NCBI GenBank assembly: GCA_021162125.1
Contig: JAGGZG010000035.1
Location: 1-6,014 of the forward strand
Reading direction: 5' to 3'
Length of the DNA: 6,014 nucleotides
DNA from: Anaerolineae bacterium
GTDB lineage: Bacteria > Chloroflexota > Anaerolineae > JACIWR01
Below, piece by piece: positions 1 to 5,938 of the stretch. The notes under the pieces are model-generated. The model saw nothing but the letters and a program-made list of their open reading frames with translations, had not been told where the DNA came from and searched no databases. Numbering within the stretch: position 1 is the first letter of the stretch; each line of letters opens with the position of its first letter. The position numbers were made by a program, and so were the translations under genes.

Positions 1-1
1 G

Positions 2-1144
2 CCCGGCGCGTGCCGGCAGGCGCTGGTCAACGGCGACTTCGAGGATGATGGGGGCTGGGCCATTCTCCAGACCCCTTACCAGGCCGCCTACACCACCGAT
101 TACGTGCACACTGGCCGCCGGGCTATCCGTCTGGGGATCCCGCCGGACGGGGTCAACACCTACAGCTATTCCTCCGTCGAGCAGCAGGTGACCATCCCGG
201 CGGGCATTGCCAGCGCCACCCTGTCCTACTGGTACCGCCCTCTCTCCGACGACGCAGGAACTGACTACAGCTATGTCCTCCTGCGCGATGCGGCGGGCCG
301 CTGGCACGCTTTGCGCAGCGTGCGGGGCAGCGCCGGCTGGCAACGATCTACCCACGACCTGAGCGCTTATGCCGGGCAGACCATCACCCTGCGCTTCGGC
401 GTGTACAACGATGGACGAGGTGGGGTCAGTGCCCTGTACGTGGACGACGCCAGCCTGGAACTCTGCCTGACCCAGACGCCAACCGAAACGCCTACGCCCA
501 CACCCACTCCGACGCATACGCCGACCCATACTCCCACTTCGACGCCGACCTCCACGCCCACTCACACACCGACCCACACGCCGACTTACACGCCCACGCC
601 CATACCTACCTCGACACCGACGCCCACCGCTACACCGACTGCCACTTCTACTCCCACCCCCACGCCCGCGCCCTGCACCGAAGCCGTGGCCAACGGCGGC
701 TTCGAGGACGAGACCGGCTGGCTCATCAACGATACGCTCTACAACGCGGCGTACAGCAGCCAGGTCGTGCATAATGGGACGCGGGCCATGCGCCTGGGTA
801 TCCCGGACGCTGGCAGTGACGTGTTCAGCTATTCCTCGGTGGAGCAAGCGCTGACCATCCCTGCCGACGCGACTCAGGCGACCCTCTCGCTGTGGTATTA
901 TCCACAGACGGGCGGTGGGGCGGGGGATTACGGTTACTTCTTGCTGCAGGATGCGGGTGGAACCTGGCACGTCCTGCTGGTGGTGCGCGGTAACGAGCGG
1001 CAGTGGCTATCGTTCAGCCGTGACTTGAGTGTCTACGCCGGGCAGACCGTGCGCCTGCGATTGGGTGTGCGCAACGATGGGGCCGGCGACGGTCGGGTGA
1101 TGGCCATCTGGGTGGACGACGTGTCGCTGCAGGTGTGTAGATAG
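2..1144 (+). CDS. Secreted/surface protein with two beta-sandwich (CBM-like) repeats and a Thr/Pro linker; 5' partial
   Basis: The frame is open to the left edge, so the N-terminus, including any signal peptide, is missing; about 380 residues are visible and it stops at TAG 1142-1144. Two homologous domains of about 150 residues are seen, at nt 11-469 and 674-1141. Each begins Cys followed by a VNGDFE or ANGGFE motif and shares RLGIP, YSYSSVEQ, TIPA and YAGQT. Each ends in a VDD-S-L motif and a Cys. NGxFE openings and a closing VDD-SL strand are typical of extracellular jelly-roll modules resembling CBM4/9 or MAM-like domains; carbohydrate or surface binding is inferred, and no catalytic motif is visible. 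The Cys at both domain ends could form a disulfide clamping the fold. The residues before the first Cys (PGA) resemble the end of the internal linker (PAP), so another linker or repeat may lie upstream. There is no LPxTG or C-terminal TM anchor. The GTG at 104 is internal to domain 1 and not a real start. Confidence 0.8.
   Translation, partial: PGACRQALVNGDFEDDGGWAILQTPYQAAYTTDYVHTGRRAIRLGIPPDGVNTYSYSSVEQQVTIPAGIASATLSYWYRPLSDDAGTDYSYVLLRDAAGRWHALRSVRGSAGWQRSTHDLSAYAGQTITLRFGVYNDGRGGVSALYVDDASLELCLTQTPTETPTPTPTPTHTPTHTPTSTPTSTPTHTPTHTPTYTPTPIPTSTPTPTATPTATSTPTPTPAPCTEAVANGGFEDETGWLINDTLYNAAYSSQVVHNGTRAMRLGIPDAGSDVFSYSSVEQALTIPADATQATLSLWYYPQTGGGAGDYGYFLLQDAGGTWHVLLVVRGNERQWLSFSRDLSVYAGQTVRLRLGVRNDGAGDGRVMAIWVDDVSLQVCR
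470..673 (+). repeat. Low-complexity Thr-Pro linker repeat inside the surface protein
   Basis: About 68 codons encode almost only Thr and Pro in alternation, with scattered Ser, His, Ala, Tyr and Ile. At DNA level this is an ACN-CCN hexamer-type repeat with varied third bases. It joins the two beta-sandwich repeats. TP-rich linkers of this kind are flexible, protease-resistant and often O-glycosylated spacers in extracellular proteins. The third-base variation suggests the amino-acid pattern is selected, though copy number may still drift by slippage. Confidence 0.9.
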
Positions 1145-1175
1145 TTGCGACGCACCTCCGAGGTGCGTCGCAACT
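1143..1175. terminator. Perfect 15-bp hairpin directly after the surface-protein stop; terminator or REP-like palindrome
   Basis: Arms 1143-1157 and 1161-1175 are exact reverse complements (AGTTGCGACGCACCT against AGGTGCGTCGCAACT) around a 3-nt CCG loop. The left arm overlaps the stop codon of the upstream gene. It is well placed to end transcription or protect the mRNA 3' end. No U-tract follows (the next bases are CCGCGG), so it is not a classical intrinsic terminator and may instead be a copy of a dispersed palindromic repeat. Confidence 0.6.
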
Positions 1176-1180
1176 CCGCG

Positions 1181-1241
1181 GCCGATTAATCCGATTGAGC
1201 GGATGGGGTGATCGGCGTATCGGCTTAATCTGCTCAATCGG
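1181..1241. repeat. Degenerate CGATT/AATCG inverted and direct repeat between genes
   Basis: CCGATTGAGCGGAT (1191-1204) pairs with ATCTGCTCAATCGG (1228-1241) over 14 positions with one G-U wobble. Extra copies of the same word family flank or fill it: GCCGATTAAT (1181-1190), GATCGGCG (1210-1217) and ATCGGCTTAATC (1219-1230). The transcript could form a long hairpin with alternative pairings. I see no promoter, open frame or protein in it. It looks like an intergenic repeat element; its role is unknown. Confidence 0.5.
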
Positions 1242-1307
1242 CTGACCAAAGGGGACAAGATGGGCTTGGTCAGGAGACCTTCGCCCATCGAGGGAAAGCG
1301 ATGGATT

Positions 1308-1313
1308 GGAGGA
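1308..1313 (+). promoter_or_regulatory. Ribosome binding site deciding the nnr start
   Basis: GGAGGA lies 5 nt before ATG 1319. It falls inside the six extra codons that would be added by starting at ATG 1301. That upstream ATG also has a weaker purine-rich GAGGGA (1290-1295), so the choice is not absolute. Confidence 0.6.
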
Positions 1314-1318
1314 AGAGG

Positions 1319-3004
1319 ATGAAAGTAGTGACCGTTGAGGAGATGCGCCGCATCGAGCGGGCGGCTGATGAAAGCGGCCATTCCTACGCCGCGATGATGG
1401 AAAATGCTGGTCGGGCTGTGGCCGAGGCCTGCCAACAGATGCACCTGGACGAGGAGCGGGTGCTGATTCTCATCGGGCCGGGGAACAACGGCGGCGATGG
1501 ATTGGTCGCCGGGCGCTACCTGCGCGAGGCCGGAGCGCGGGTCACGTGCTACGTCTGGAAACGGCGCGTCGAGGGAGACGAGAACTTCCGCCTGGTGGAG
1601 GAGCTAGGCATCCCCGTAATCTGGGCCGAGGAGGACGAGGGGCTGACGGCATTGCGTAAACTGGCCGCCGAGACCGAGGTGATCGTGGACGCACTGCTGG
1701 GCACCGGCGTCTCGCGACCTATCGAGGGACTGCTCAAGGAGATCCTGGCCGTGGTCAGCGACGAGGTAACCCGCCGCCGAAACGAGAGAAAAACGGAACC
1801 GCTGTCAGCGCCCTCCTCGCCAGCTTTTACGCCGCCGCCGAACCGCCCCTTCGTCGTCGCCGTGGACGTACCCAGTGGCCTGAACTGCGACAGCGGGGCC
1901 GTGGACCCGGCGACCCTGCCCGCCGACCTCACCGTCACCTTCGGCTTCCCCAAGCGGGGACAGTTTCAATTCCCCGGCGCGGAGGTAGTGGGCCGCCTGG
2001 TGGTGGCCGACATCAGCATCCCCCCCGCACTGGCCGACGAGGTGCGTTTGGAGGTCATCACCCCGGCGATGGTCCAATCGCTGCTGCCGGCGCGCCCGCT
2101 GGGGGCGCACAAGGGCACCTTTGGGCGGGCACTGATCGTCGCCGGTTCGACCAATTACACCGGGGCAGCCGGTCTGGCCGGGGCAGCAGCGACGCGGGTG
2201 GGCACGGGGCTGGTGACCCTGGCCGTGGCCAGCAGCCTGCACCCTATCCTGGCGGCCAAAGTCAGCGAGACCACTTTCCTGCTCCTGCCCCACGACATGG
2301 GCAGCCTGGTTCCTGATGCGCTGAGGGTTCTGGCTGAACATCTGCCAAATTACCAGGCTCTGCTGGTGGGGCCGGGTTTGGGTCGCGAGCGGGAAACTGT
2401 GGCCTTCGTCCATGAACTGCTGGGAGTTGAGCCCGGGGGCAGGCGGGAGCGCATCGGTTTCCGACCAGCGGTCGAGGGAGAGGAAGAGAGCACAGCGCCG
2501 ATCACGCTCCCACCGACGGTGATTGACGCCGACGGGCTCAATGCGCTGGCTGAGGCGCCACGTTGGTGGAAACGATTACCGCCAGGCAACGTGCTCACCC
2601 CACATCCGGGGGAGATGGCTCGCCTCGTCGGGAGAAAAGTCGCCGATGTGGAAGCCGACCGGGTGAGCACCGCCCAGGAGGCGGCAGCCCGCTGGAAACA
2701 GGTGGTGGTGCTCAAAGGAGCCTATACCGTGGTTGCCGAACCGGAGGGGAGCACGGTGATCAATCCCTTCGCCAATCCGGGACTGGCCACGGCCGGGTCC
2801 GGCGATGTACTGGCCGGGGCCATCGTGGGCTTCCTGGCCCAGGGGTTGCCGCCCTTCGCGGCGGCGGCGGTGGGGGTGTACCTGCACGGCCTGGCCGGGG
2901 AGGTGGTTCGCGGCGAACTGGGCGTCGCCGGCGTGGTCGCTGGTGATCTGCTGCCGGCGTTACCCCAGGCCCTGCGGCGTATAAGTCAGAAACCCGTTTT
3001 CTGA
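1319..3004 (+). CDS. nnr: Bifunctional NAD(P)H-hydrate epimerase / ADP-dependent NAD(P)H-hydrate dehydratase
   Basis: A 561-residue cofactor-repair enzyme. The N-terminal YjeF_N domain (about 1-240) epimerises R- and S-NAD(P)HX. The C-terminal ribokinase-like domain (about 250-555) dehydrates S-NAD(P)HX back to NAD(P)H using ADP or ATP. Visible epimerase motifs are GPGNNGGDG (53-61), DALLGTG (124-130) and VDVPSGL (182-188). Dehydratase motifs are KGTFGRALIVAGS (265-277), VGPGLGR (350-356), IDADGLNAL (402-410), TPHPGEM (427-433), VLKG (464-467) and AGSGDVLAG (492-500), whose Asp496 fits the catalytic GxGD. Two poorly conserved insertions, about 150-177 and 370-398, make it longer than the usual ~500 residues. 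ATG 1319 is preferred over in-frame ATG 1301 because of the GGAGGA at 1308-1313 and because the family opens with MKVVT-EEM. It is cytosolic. The last codons and the stop lie in a palindrome. The gene is convergent with the membrane-protein operon; I saw no clear promoter upstream. Confidence 0.95.
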   Translation: MKVVTVEEMRRIERAADESGHSYAAMMENAGRAVAEACQQMHLDEERVLILIGPGNNGGDGLVAGRYLREAGARVTCYVWKRRVEGDENFRLVEELGIPVIWAEEDEGLTALRKLAAETEVIVDALLGTGVSRPIEGLLKEILAVVSDEVTRRRNERKTEPLSAPSSPAFTPPPNRPFVVAVDVPSGLNCDSGAVDPATLPADLTVTFGFPKRGQFQFPGAEVVGRLVVADISIPPALADEVRLEVITPAMVQSLLPARPLGAHKGTFGRALIVAGSTNYTGAAGLAGAAATRVGTGLVTLAVASSLHPILAAKVSETTFLLLPHDMGSLVPDALRVLAEHLPNYQALLVGPGLGRERETVAFVHELLGVEPGGRRERIGFRPAVEGEEESTAPITLPPTVIDADGLNALAEAPRWWKRLPPGNVLTPHPGEMARLVGRKVADVEADRVSTAQEAAARWKQVVVLKGAYTVVAEPEGSTVINPFANPGLATAGSGDVLAGAIVGFLAQGLPPFAAAAVGVYLHGLAGEVVRGELGVAGVVAGDLLPALPQALRRISQKPVF

Positions 3005-3022
3005 TAGAAAACGGGTTTCTGA
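2986..3022. terminator. 16-bp palindrome spanning the nnr stop codon, between convergent genes
   Basis: Arms 2986-3001 (TCAGAAACCCGTTTTC) and 3007-3022 (GAAAACGGGTTTCTGA) are exact reverse complements around a 5-nt loop, TGATA. The loop begins with the nnr TGA stop, so the left arm encodes the last residues, SQKPVF. It lies 16 bp from the stop of the leftward ytxH-like gene and could serve as a bidirectional terminator. A U-tract is lacking on both sides, so termination is inferred; a dispersed palindromic repeat is the alternative reading. Confidence 0.65.
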
Positions 3023-3038
3023 ACTCTCTACCACCACG

Positions 3039-3380
3039 CTACGCCTCGGCCTCAGCTTCGGCCGGGGCCGCGCCTTTTCCTTTCTGGATCGCCTCCAGGC
3101 GGCTGACCAGTTCCTCCCTGGTTTCGTCAAGGGCCTTCTGGAAGCGGGTCTGGAGTTCTTCTGATCGCTTCTTGGCCTCGGCGGAGACTTCTTCTACACG
3201 TCGTCGAGTCTCCTCGGCGATGTCCTCGGCCCGGCTCTTGAGTTCGATGCCTTTCTCTCGAATCTGAGCTCGGGTCTCTTCACCGGATTGGGGAGCAAGA
3301 ATCAAAGCGACCGCTGCCCCCACCAATCCGCCGATTACGAATCCGGCAATAAATGACAAACTCTCATCTTTGCTGCTCAT
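3039..3380 (-). CDS. YtxH-family membrane-anchored coiled-coil protein
   Basis: A 113-residue protein. One glycine-rich hydrophobic segment (about 9-29, FIAGFVIGGLVGAAVALILA) is followed directly by APQSGEETR (29-37), the hallmark of the YtxH family. Residues about 36-100 are highly charged and heptad-like (Lys, Arg, Glu), consistent with a long amphipathic or coiled-coil helix. The tail is Ala/Glu-rich (APAEAEAEA). It is likely bitopic in the inner membrane with a cytoplasmic helix. The family has no established biochemical function; the Bacillus member belongs to a stress-regulated operon. The ATG at 3378-3380 is backed by GGGAGGGA six nt upstream. It sits 42 nt behind the two-TM protein gene and is probably co-transcribed with it. 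Confidence 0.88.
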   Translation of the reverse strand: MSSKDESLSFIAGFVIGGLVGAAVALILAPQSGEETRAQIREKGIELKSRAEDIAEETRRRVEEVSAEAKKRSEELQTRFQKALDETREELVSRLEAIQKGKGAAPAEAEAEA

Positions 3381-3422
3381 CTGTTGTCCCTCCCTTCTCT
3401 TCTCTAATAGTTGAACGAATCC

Positions 3423-3863
3423 TTACCCTTCTGCAGGGGGATTTTGACTGGGCGTCTGCGCCGTCGGGCGTGGACGGCGGCGGGGAACGAGGAGCGCAAG
3501 CACCTTCCTGGCGGCCGAGACGTAGCTAGCCGCCTCGATCATCGGCGAGACTACGTTCTCACTGACGAAAGTGGCCGTGCCCCGCACCGTACTGACCGTC
3601 TCGTTGGTTGAATCGAGAATGGGTTTAATCTCTTCTTGGAGAAGGCGAGTTAGATTTTGAATCTGGAAGATGAGGATGCTCAGCAACGCCCCGACGACTA
3701 AGGATTCCAGGGCCAGGACGATAATGAACACGTCGCGCAAAACGGCGGTGGTCTCGGGATGAGTGATCAGGAGATACCCCCCACCGCCCAGGATGACCAG
3801 ACCCAACACTGCACCAGCGACGGTGCCAACGATCATTATGGCCTTGTTCGGGCGTTCCTCCAT
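3423..3863 (-). CDS. YtxG/DUF948-like two-transmembrane protein
   Basis: A 146-residue protein from ATG 3861-3863. It has two hydrophobic segments (about 9-33 and 45-68), the first rich in Gly, then an amphipathic region (about 69-125: QNLTRLLQEEIKPIL, then ETVSTVRGTATFVSENVVSP). A basic, proline-rich tail (VPRRRPRP) follows. The post-membrane helix resembles the DUF948/YtxG type. That assignment is inference, helped by the YtxH-family gene directly downstream, matching the ytxG-ytxH order in Bacillus. A longer frame from TTG 3917 (164 residues) is possible but unlikely: the promoter at 3929-3957 would start RNA about 5 nt before that TTG, leaving no ribosome site. For ATG 3863, purine runs GGGGGA (2 nt away) and GGAAGGA (12 nt away) give moderate start support. 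Confidence 0.75.
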   Translation of the reverse strand: MEERPNKAIMIVGTVAGAVLGLVILGGGGYLLITHPETTAVLRDVFIIVLALESLVVGALLSILIFQIQNLTRLLQEEIKPILDSTNETVSTVRGTATFVSENVVSPMIEAASYVSAARKVLALLVPRRRPRPTAQTPSQNPPAEG

Positions 3864-3901
3864 AGTCCCCCGTATTCCTTCCTTTGCCAGACGAGCGAGA
3901 C

Positions 3902-3915
3902 GGTAACGTGTTACC
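3902..3915. promoter_or_regulatory. Candidate operator palindrome in the ytxG-like leader
   Basis: GGTAAC-GT-GTTACC is a perfect 6+6 inverted repeat with a 2-nt centre. It lies about 7-20 nt downstream of the predicted start of the leftward transcript, where a bound repressor would block transcription. The responsible regulator is not identifiable from this window. Confidence 0.35.
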
Positions 3916-3928
3916 AATTGCGGATTTG

Positions 3929-3957
3929 ATTATATCATAACCTCAGCTATCTGGCAA
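3929..3957 (-). promoter_or_regulatory. Sigma-70-type promoter for the ytxG/ytxH-like operon
   Basis: Read on the minus strand: -35 TTGCCA (3952-3957), an exact 17-nt spacer, and -10 TATAAT (3929-3934). The -10 is consensus and the -35 matches 4 of 6. The expected start of RNA is near 3922, giving a leader of about 60 nt before ATG 3863. Confidence 0.75.
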
Positions 3958-3983
3958 GTGCCGTTTTGTTGCGCTAAGCCGTC

Positions 3984-4012
3984 TTGTAGTTGCGTGGAAA
4001 TGAGTGTATAAT
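3984..4012 (+). promoter_or_regulatory. Sigma-70-type promoter for the hydantoinase-receiver unit
   Basis: -10 TATAAT (4007-4012) is consensus; a weak -35, TTGTAG (3984-3989), lies 17 nt upstream. The predicted start is near 4019, giving a leader of about 100 nt. It stands back to back with the leftward promoter, with 26 nt between the two -35 boxes. Confidence 0.6.
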
Positions 4013-4075
4013 ATTCTTGATTCCGAAACCGAGAGGAGCATTTGTCTGCCATCGAGAGTGTGGGGAGAAGCGGGG

Positions 4076-4082
4076 GGAGGTG
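4076..4082 (+). promoter_or_regulatory. Perfect Shine-Dalgarno serving an alternative GTG start
   Basis: GGAGGTG is fully complementary to the anti-SD and lies 8 nt before GTG 4091, which is in frame with the hydantoinase and would add ten residues (MLDRIGRGHN). The canonical ATG 4121 has a weaker AGGGGG (4109-4114) six nt upstream. DNA signals favour the GTG; family alignment favours the ATG. Confidence 0.5.
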
Positions 4083-4120
4083 GTAGACGAGTGCTCGACC
4101 GAATAGGCAGGGGGCACAAT

Positions 4121-5491
4121 ATGGATCTGGTCATCAAAGGCGGGACGGTCGTCACCGCAGCCGATCACTACCAAGCTGACCTGGGTGTGCAGGACGGGCG
4201 AATCGTCCACATCGGCAGTGACCTGGCGGGACGCCAGGTAGTGGACGCCACCGGATGCCTGGTTTTCCCCGGCTTCGTGGATGCCCACGTGCACCTCAGC
4301 CTGCCGGTGGGCGGGCTGGTCTCCACCGACGATTTCCGCACGGGTACGATTGCTGCTGCTTGCGGGGGCACGACCACCATCATTGATTTCATCTCACCGG
4401 AGCGGGGGCAATCTCTGCGAGAGGCCACCGACCTTCGCCGCGCGGAGGCCGATGGGCAGGCGGTGGTGGATTATACGCTGCACCAGACGGCAGTGGACGC
4501 CGAGCCGCGCACGCTGCGCGAGCTGGTATCCCTGGCCTCGGAGGGCTACACGAGTCTTAAGCTGTACACCACTTACGCGGCGGAGATGGTGGACGATGCA
4601 GCCATGCTCCATCTGTTGGAAGTGGCACGCGACCACGGCATCGTACCCCTCGTGCACACCGAAAACCACGCCGCGATAGAACACCTCAAAGCCCGCTTCC
4701 TGGCCGAGGGCAAAGTTGAGCCCCATTATCACCCCTTGAGCCGTCCGCCGACTGTCGAGGCCGAAGCGGCGTACCGGGTCATCACCCTGGCCGGGCTGGT
4801 GGGCTGCCCGGTGATCATCGCCCACCTCACCTGCCGGGAGACGCTGGCCGCCGTCGAACGCGCCCAGCAGGCAGGACAAGCCGTGTACGCCGAGGTCACA
4901 CCCAATCACCTGTTGCTCGACGACGAGCTTTACGATCTCCCCGATTTCGAGGGGGCCAAGTTTGTTCTCTCGCCACCACTGCGCGACCGCAGTCATCAGG
5001 CTCCCTTGTGGCGGGCACTGGCCAGGGGTACTCTGGCCATGGTCTCCACCGACCATTGCCCGTGGACCTTCGCCGACCAGAAACAGCGCGGGCGACGCGA
5101 TTTCACCCGGATTCCCAACGGTGCTCCGGGGATTGAGACTCGCGTGCCGCTATTGTACAGCGAGGGGGTGGGCAAGGGAAGGCTCTCGCTGCACCGCTTC
5201 GTAGATGCCTGTGCCACAACTCCGGCGCGGCTGTACGGGCTTTTCCCCCGCAAGGGCACCATCGCTGTGGGCAGCGACGCCGACCTGGTGATTTTCGATC
5301 CCGATCAGGAGGTCATCCTGTCACACGCTACTCTGCACCAGAACGTGGATTACTGTCCCTTTGAGGGCTGGACGGTGCGTGGGTATCCCAGAACGGTGAT
5401 CGTACGTGGGCAGATCGTGGTACAGGATGGGGAGTTTATCGGACCGGCGGGGTGGGGACAGTTCTTGGCTCGTCAGCCGTTCAACTGGTAA
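4121..5491 (+). CDS. hydA: Dihydropyrimidinase / D-hydantoinase (cyclic amidohydrolase)
   Basis: A 456-residue cytosolic binuclear-metal amidohydrolase that opens cyclic ureides such as dihydrouracil or 5-substituted hydantoins to N-carbamoyl amino acids. All metal ligands of the family are visible: His56 and His58 (DAHVH), the carboxylated Lys147 (SLKLYTTY), His179 (VHTENH), His235 (IAHLTC) and Asp311 (STDHCPW). Tyr152, five residues after the Lys, Ser284 (LSPPLR) and Asn333 (IPNGAPG) fit the substrate-amide contacts known in D-hydantoinases. The small beta-sandwich is formed by both ends, including the late GSDADLVIFDP motif. This separates it from dihydroorotase and allantoinase, although the exact substrate cannot be read from sequence. 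ATG 4121 is chosen because the family begins MDLVIKGG; an in-frame GTG 4091 has the stronger ribosome site. No carbamoylase or dihydropyrimidine dehydrogenase is in the window. A receiver gene follows after 28 nt. Confidence 0.92.
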   Translation: MDLVIKGGTVVTAADHYQADLGVQDGRIVHIGSDLAGRQVVDATGCLVFPGFVDAHVHLSLPVGGLVSTDDFRTGTIAAACGGTTTIIDFISPERGQSLREATDLRRAEADGQAVVDYTLHQTAVDAEPRTLRELVSLASEGYTSLKLYTTYAAEMVDDAAMLHLLEVARDHGIVPLVHTENHAAIEHLKARFLAEGKVEPHYHPLSRPPTVEAEAAYRVITLAGLVGCPVIIAHLTCRETLAAVERAQQAGQAVYAEVTPNHLLLDDELYDLPDFEGAKFVLSPPLRDRSHQAPLWRALARGTLAMVSTDHCPWTFADQKQRGRRDFTRIPNGAPGIETRVPLLYSEGVGKGRLSLHRFVDACATTPARLYGLFPRKGTIAVGSDADLVIFDPDQEVILSHATLHQNVDYCPFEGWTVRGYPRTVIVRGQIVVQDGEFIGPAGWGQFLARQPFNW

Positions 5492-5506
5492 TGGGGCGCT
5501 AGGTAC

Positions 5507-5514
5507 AGGAGGTG
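5507..5514 (+). promoter_or_regulatory. Strong ribosome binding site of the receiver gene
   Basis: AGGAGGTG lies 5 nt before ATG 5520. It fixes that start against the longer frame, which runs back into the hydantoinase gene. Confidence 0.85.
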
Positions 5515-5519
5515 CGGAG

Positions 5520-5918
5520 ATGTCGAAGCCCAAAGTGCTCATCATTGACGACGACGATACTTATCGCAGCGTGATCAACGACGTCCTGACCGAAAGTGGC
5601 TACCTGGTGATCGAGGCCCGTAGTGGCATGGAAGGGCTGGAGCAAGCCCGCCAGGCCAATCCAGACGTCATCCTCCTGGACATCATGATGCCGGTGATGG
5701 ATGGATATCAAACTTGTCGCGAACTGCGCCATAACCCTGCCACCCGCGAAATCCCGATTATCATGCTCACCGCTCTGACGGATAGCGAGGCCCGCTTCAA
5801 ATCCAAAGATGCGGGTGCTGACGACTACATCGCCAAGCCGTATCCCCCACAGGAGATGAAAAACCGCATCGAACGCCAGTTGCGGCGGCGGGCCTTGCAA
5901 CGGAAACCGCGACGCTGA
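5520..5918 (+). CDS. Stand-alone CheY-like response-regulator receiver protein
   Basis: A 132-residue protein made of one receiver domain. The acidic pocket is Asp10-Asp11 (LIIDDDD), the phospho-acceptor is Asp54 (LLDIMMPVMDG), the switch Thr is Thr84 (IMLTAL) and the conserved Lys is Lys106 (DDYIAKPY), with Tyr103 as the aromatic switch residue. All key residues are present, so it should be phosphorylatable by a histidine kinase. There is no DNA-binding or enzymatic output domain. The protein ends shortly after the last receiver helix in a basic tail (RRRALQRKPRR). It therefore probably acts by protein contact or as a phosphorelay carrier. No kinase is encoded in the window. It lies 28 nt after the hydantoinase with no hairpin between, so co-transcription is likely, but a functional link is unproven. 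Confidence 0.93.
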   Translation: MSKPKVLIIDDDDTYRSVINDVLTESGYLVIEARSGMEGLEQARQANPDVILLDIMMPVMDGYQTCRELRHNPATREIPIIMLTALTDSEARFKSKDAGADDYIAKPYPPQEMKNRIERQLRRRALQRKPRR

Positions 5919-5938
5919 GAAGTCGGTGCCAAGATGTA

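Noticed and set aside
470..673. Tandem-looking repeats that might be read as a CRISPR or minisatellite
   Set aside because: The period follows Thr-Pro codons in frame with varied third bases and no unique spacers, so it is a coding linker.
1245..1300. A promoter for nnr in the gap before it
   Set aside because: No -10 box at a sensible spacing from a -35 could be found; the gene may be read from further upstream or use a diverged promoter.
1805..2413. Minus-strand 202-residue open frame opposite nnr
   Set aside because: It lies wholly antisense to conserved Nnr motifs, has low-complexity composition and no recognisable domain; it is a shadow of high GC codon bias.
3864..3917. TTG 3917 as the start of the two-TM protein
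   Set aside because: The TATAAT at 3929-3934 would put the RNA start only about 5 nt upstream, with no ribosome site; ATG 3863 is the better choice.
4044..4086. Short upstream frame (TTG start, about 14 codons) in the hydantoinase leader
   Set aside because: Its start is rare, it has no regulatory codon pattern and no supporting hairpin; it cannot be told from chance.
4394..5056. Minus-strand 220-residue open frame opposite the hydantoinase
   Set aside because: It is antisense to the metal-ligand regions of a clear enzyme and has no ribosome site or family features.
5492..5519. A terminator between the hydantoinase and receiver genes
   Set aside because: The 28-nt gap has no inverted repeat of useful length and is mostly occupied by the receiver ribosome site.
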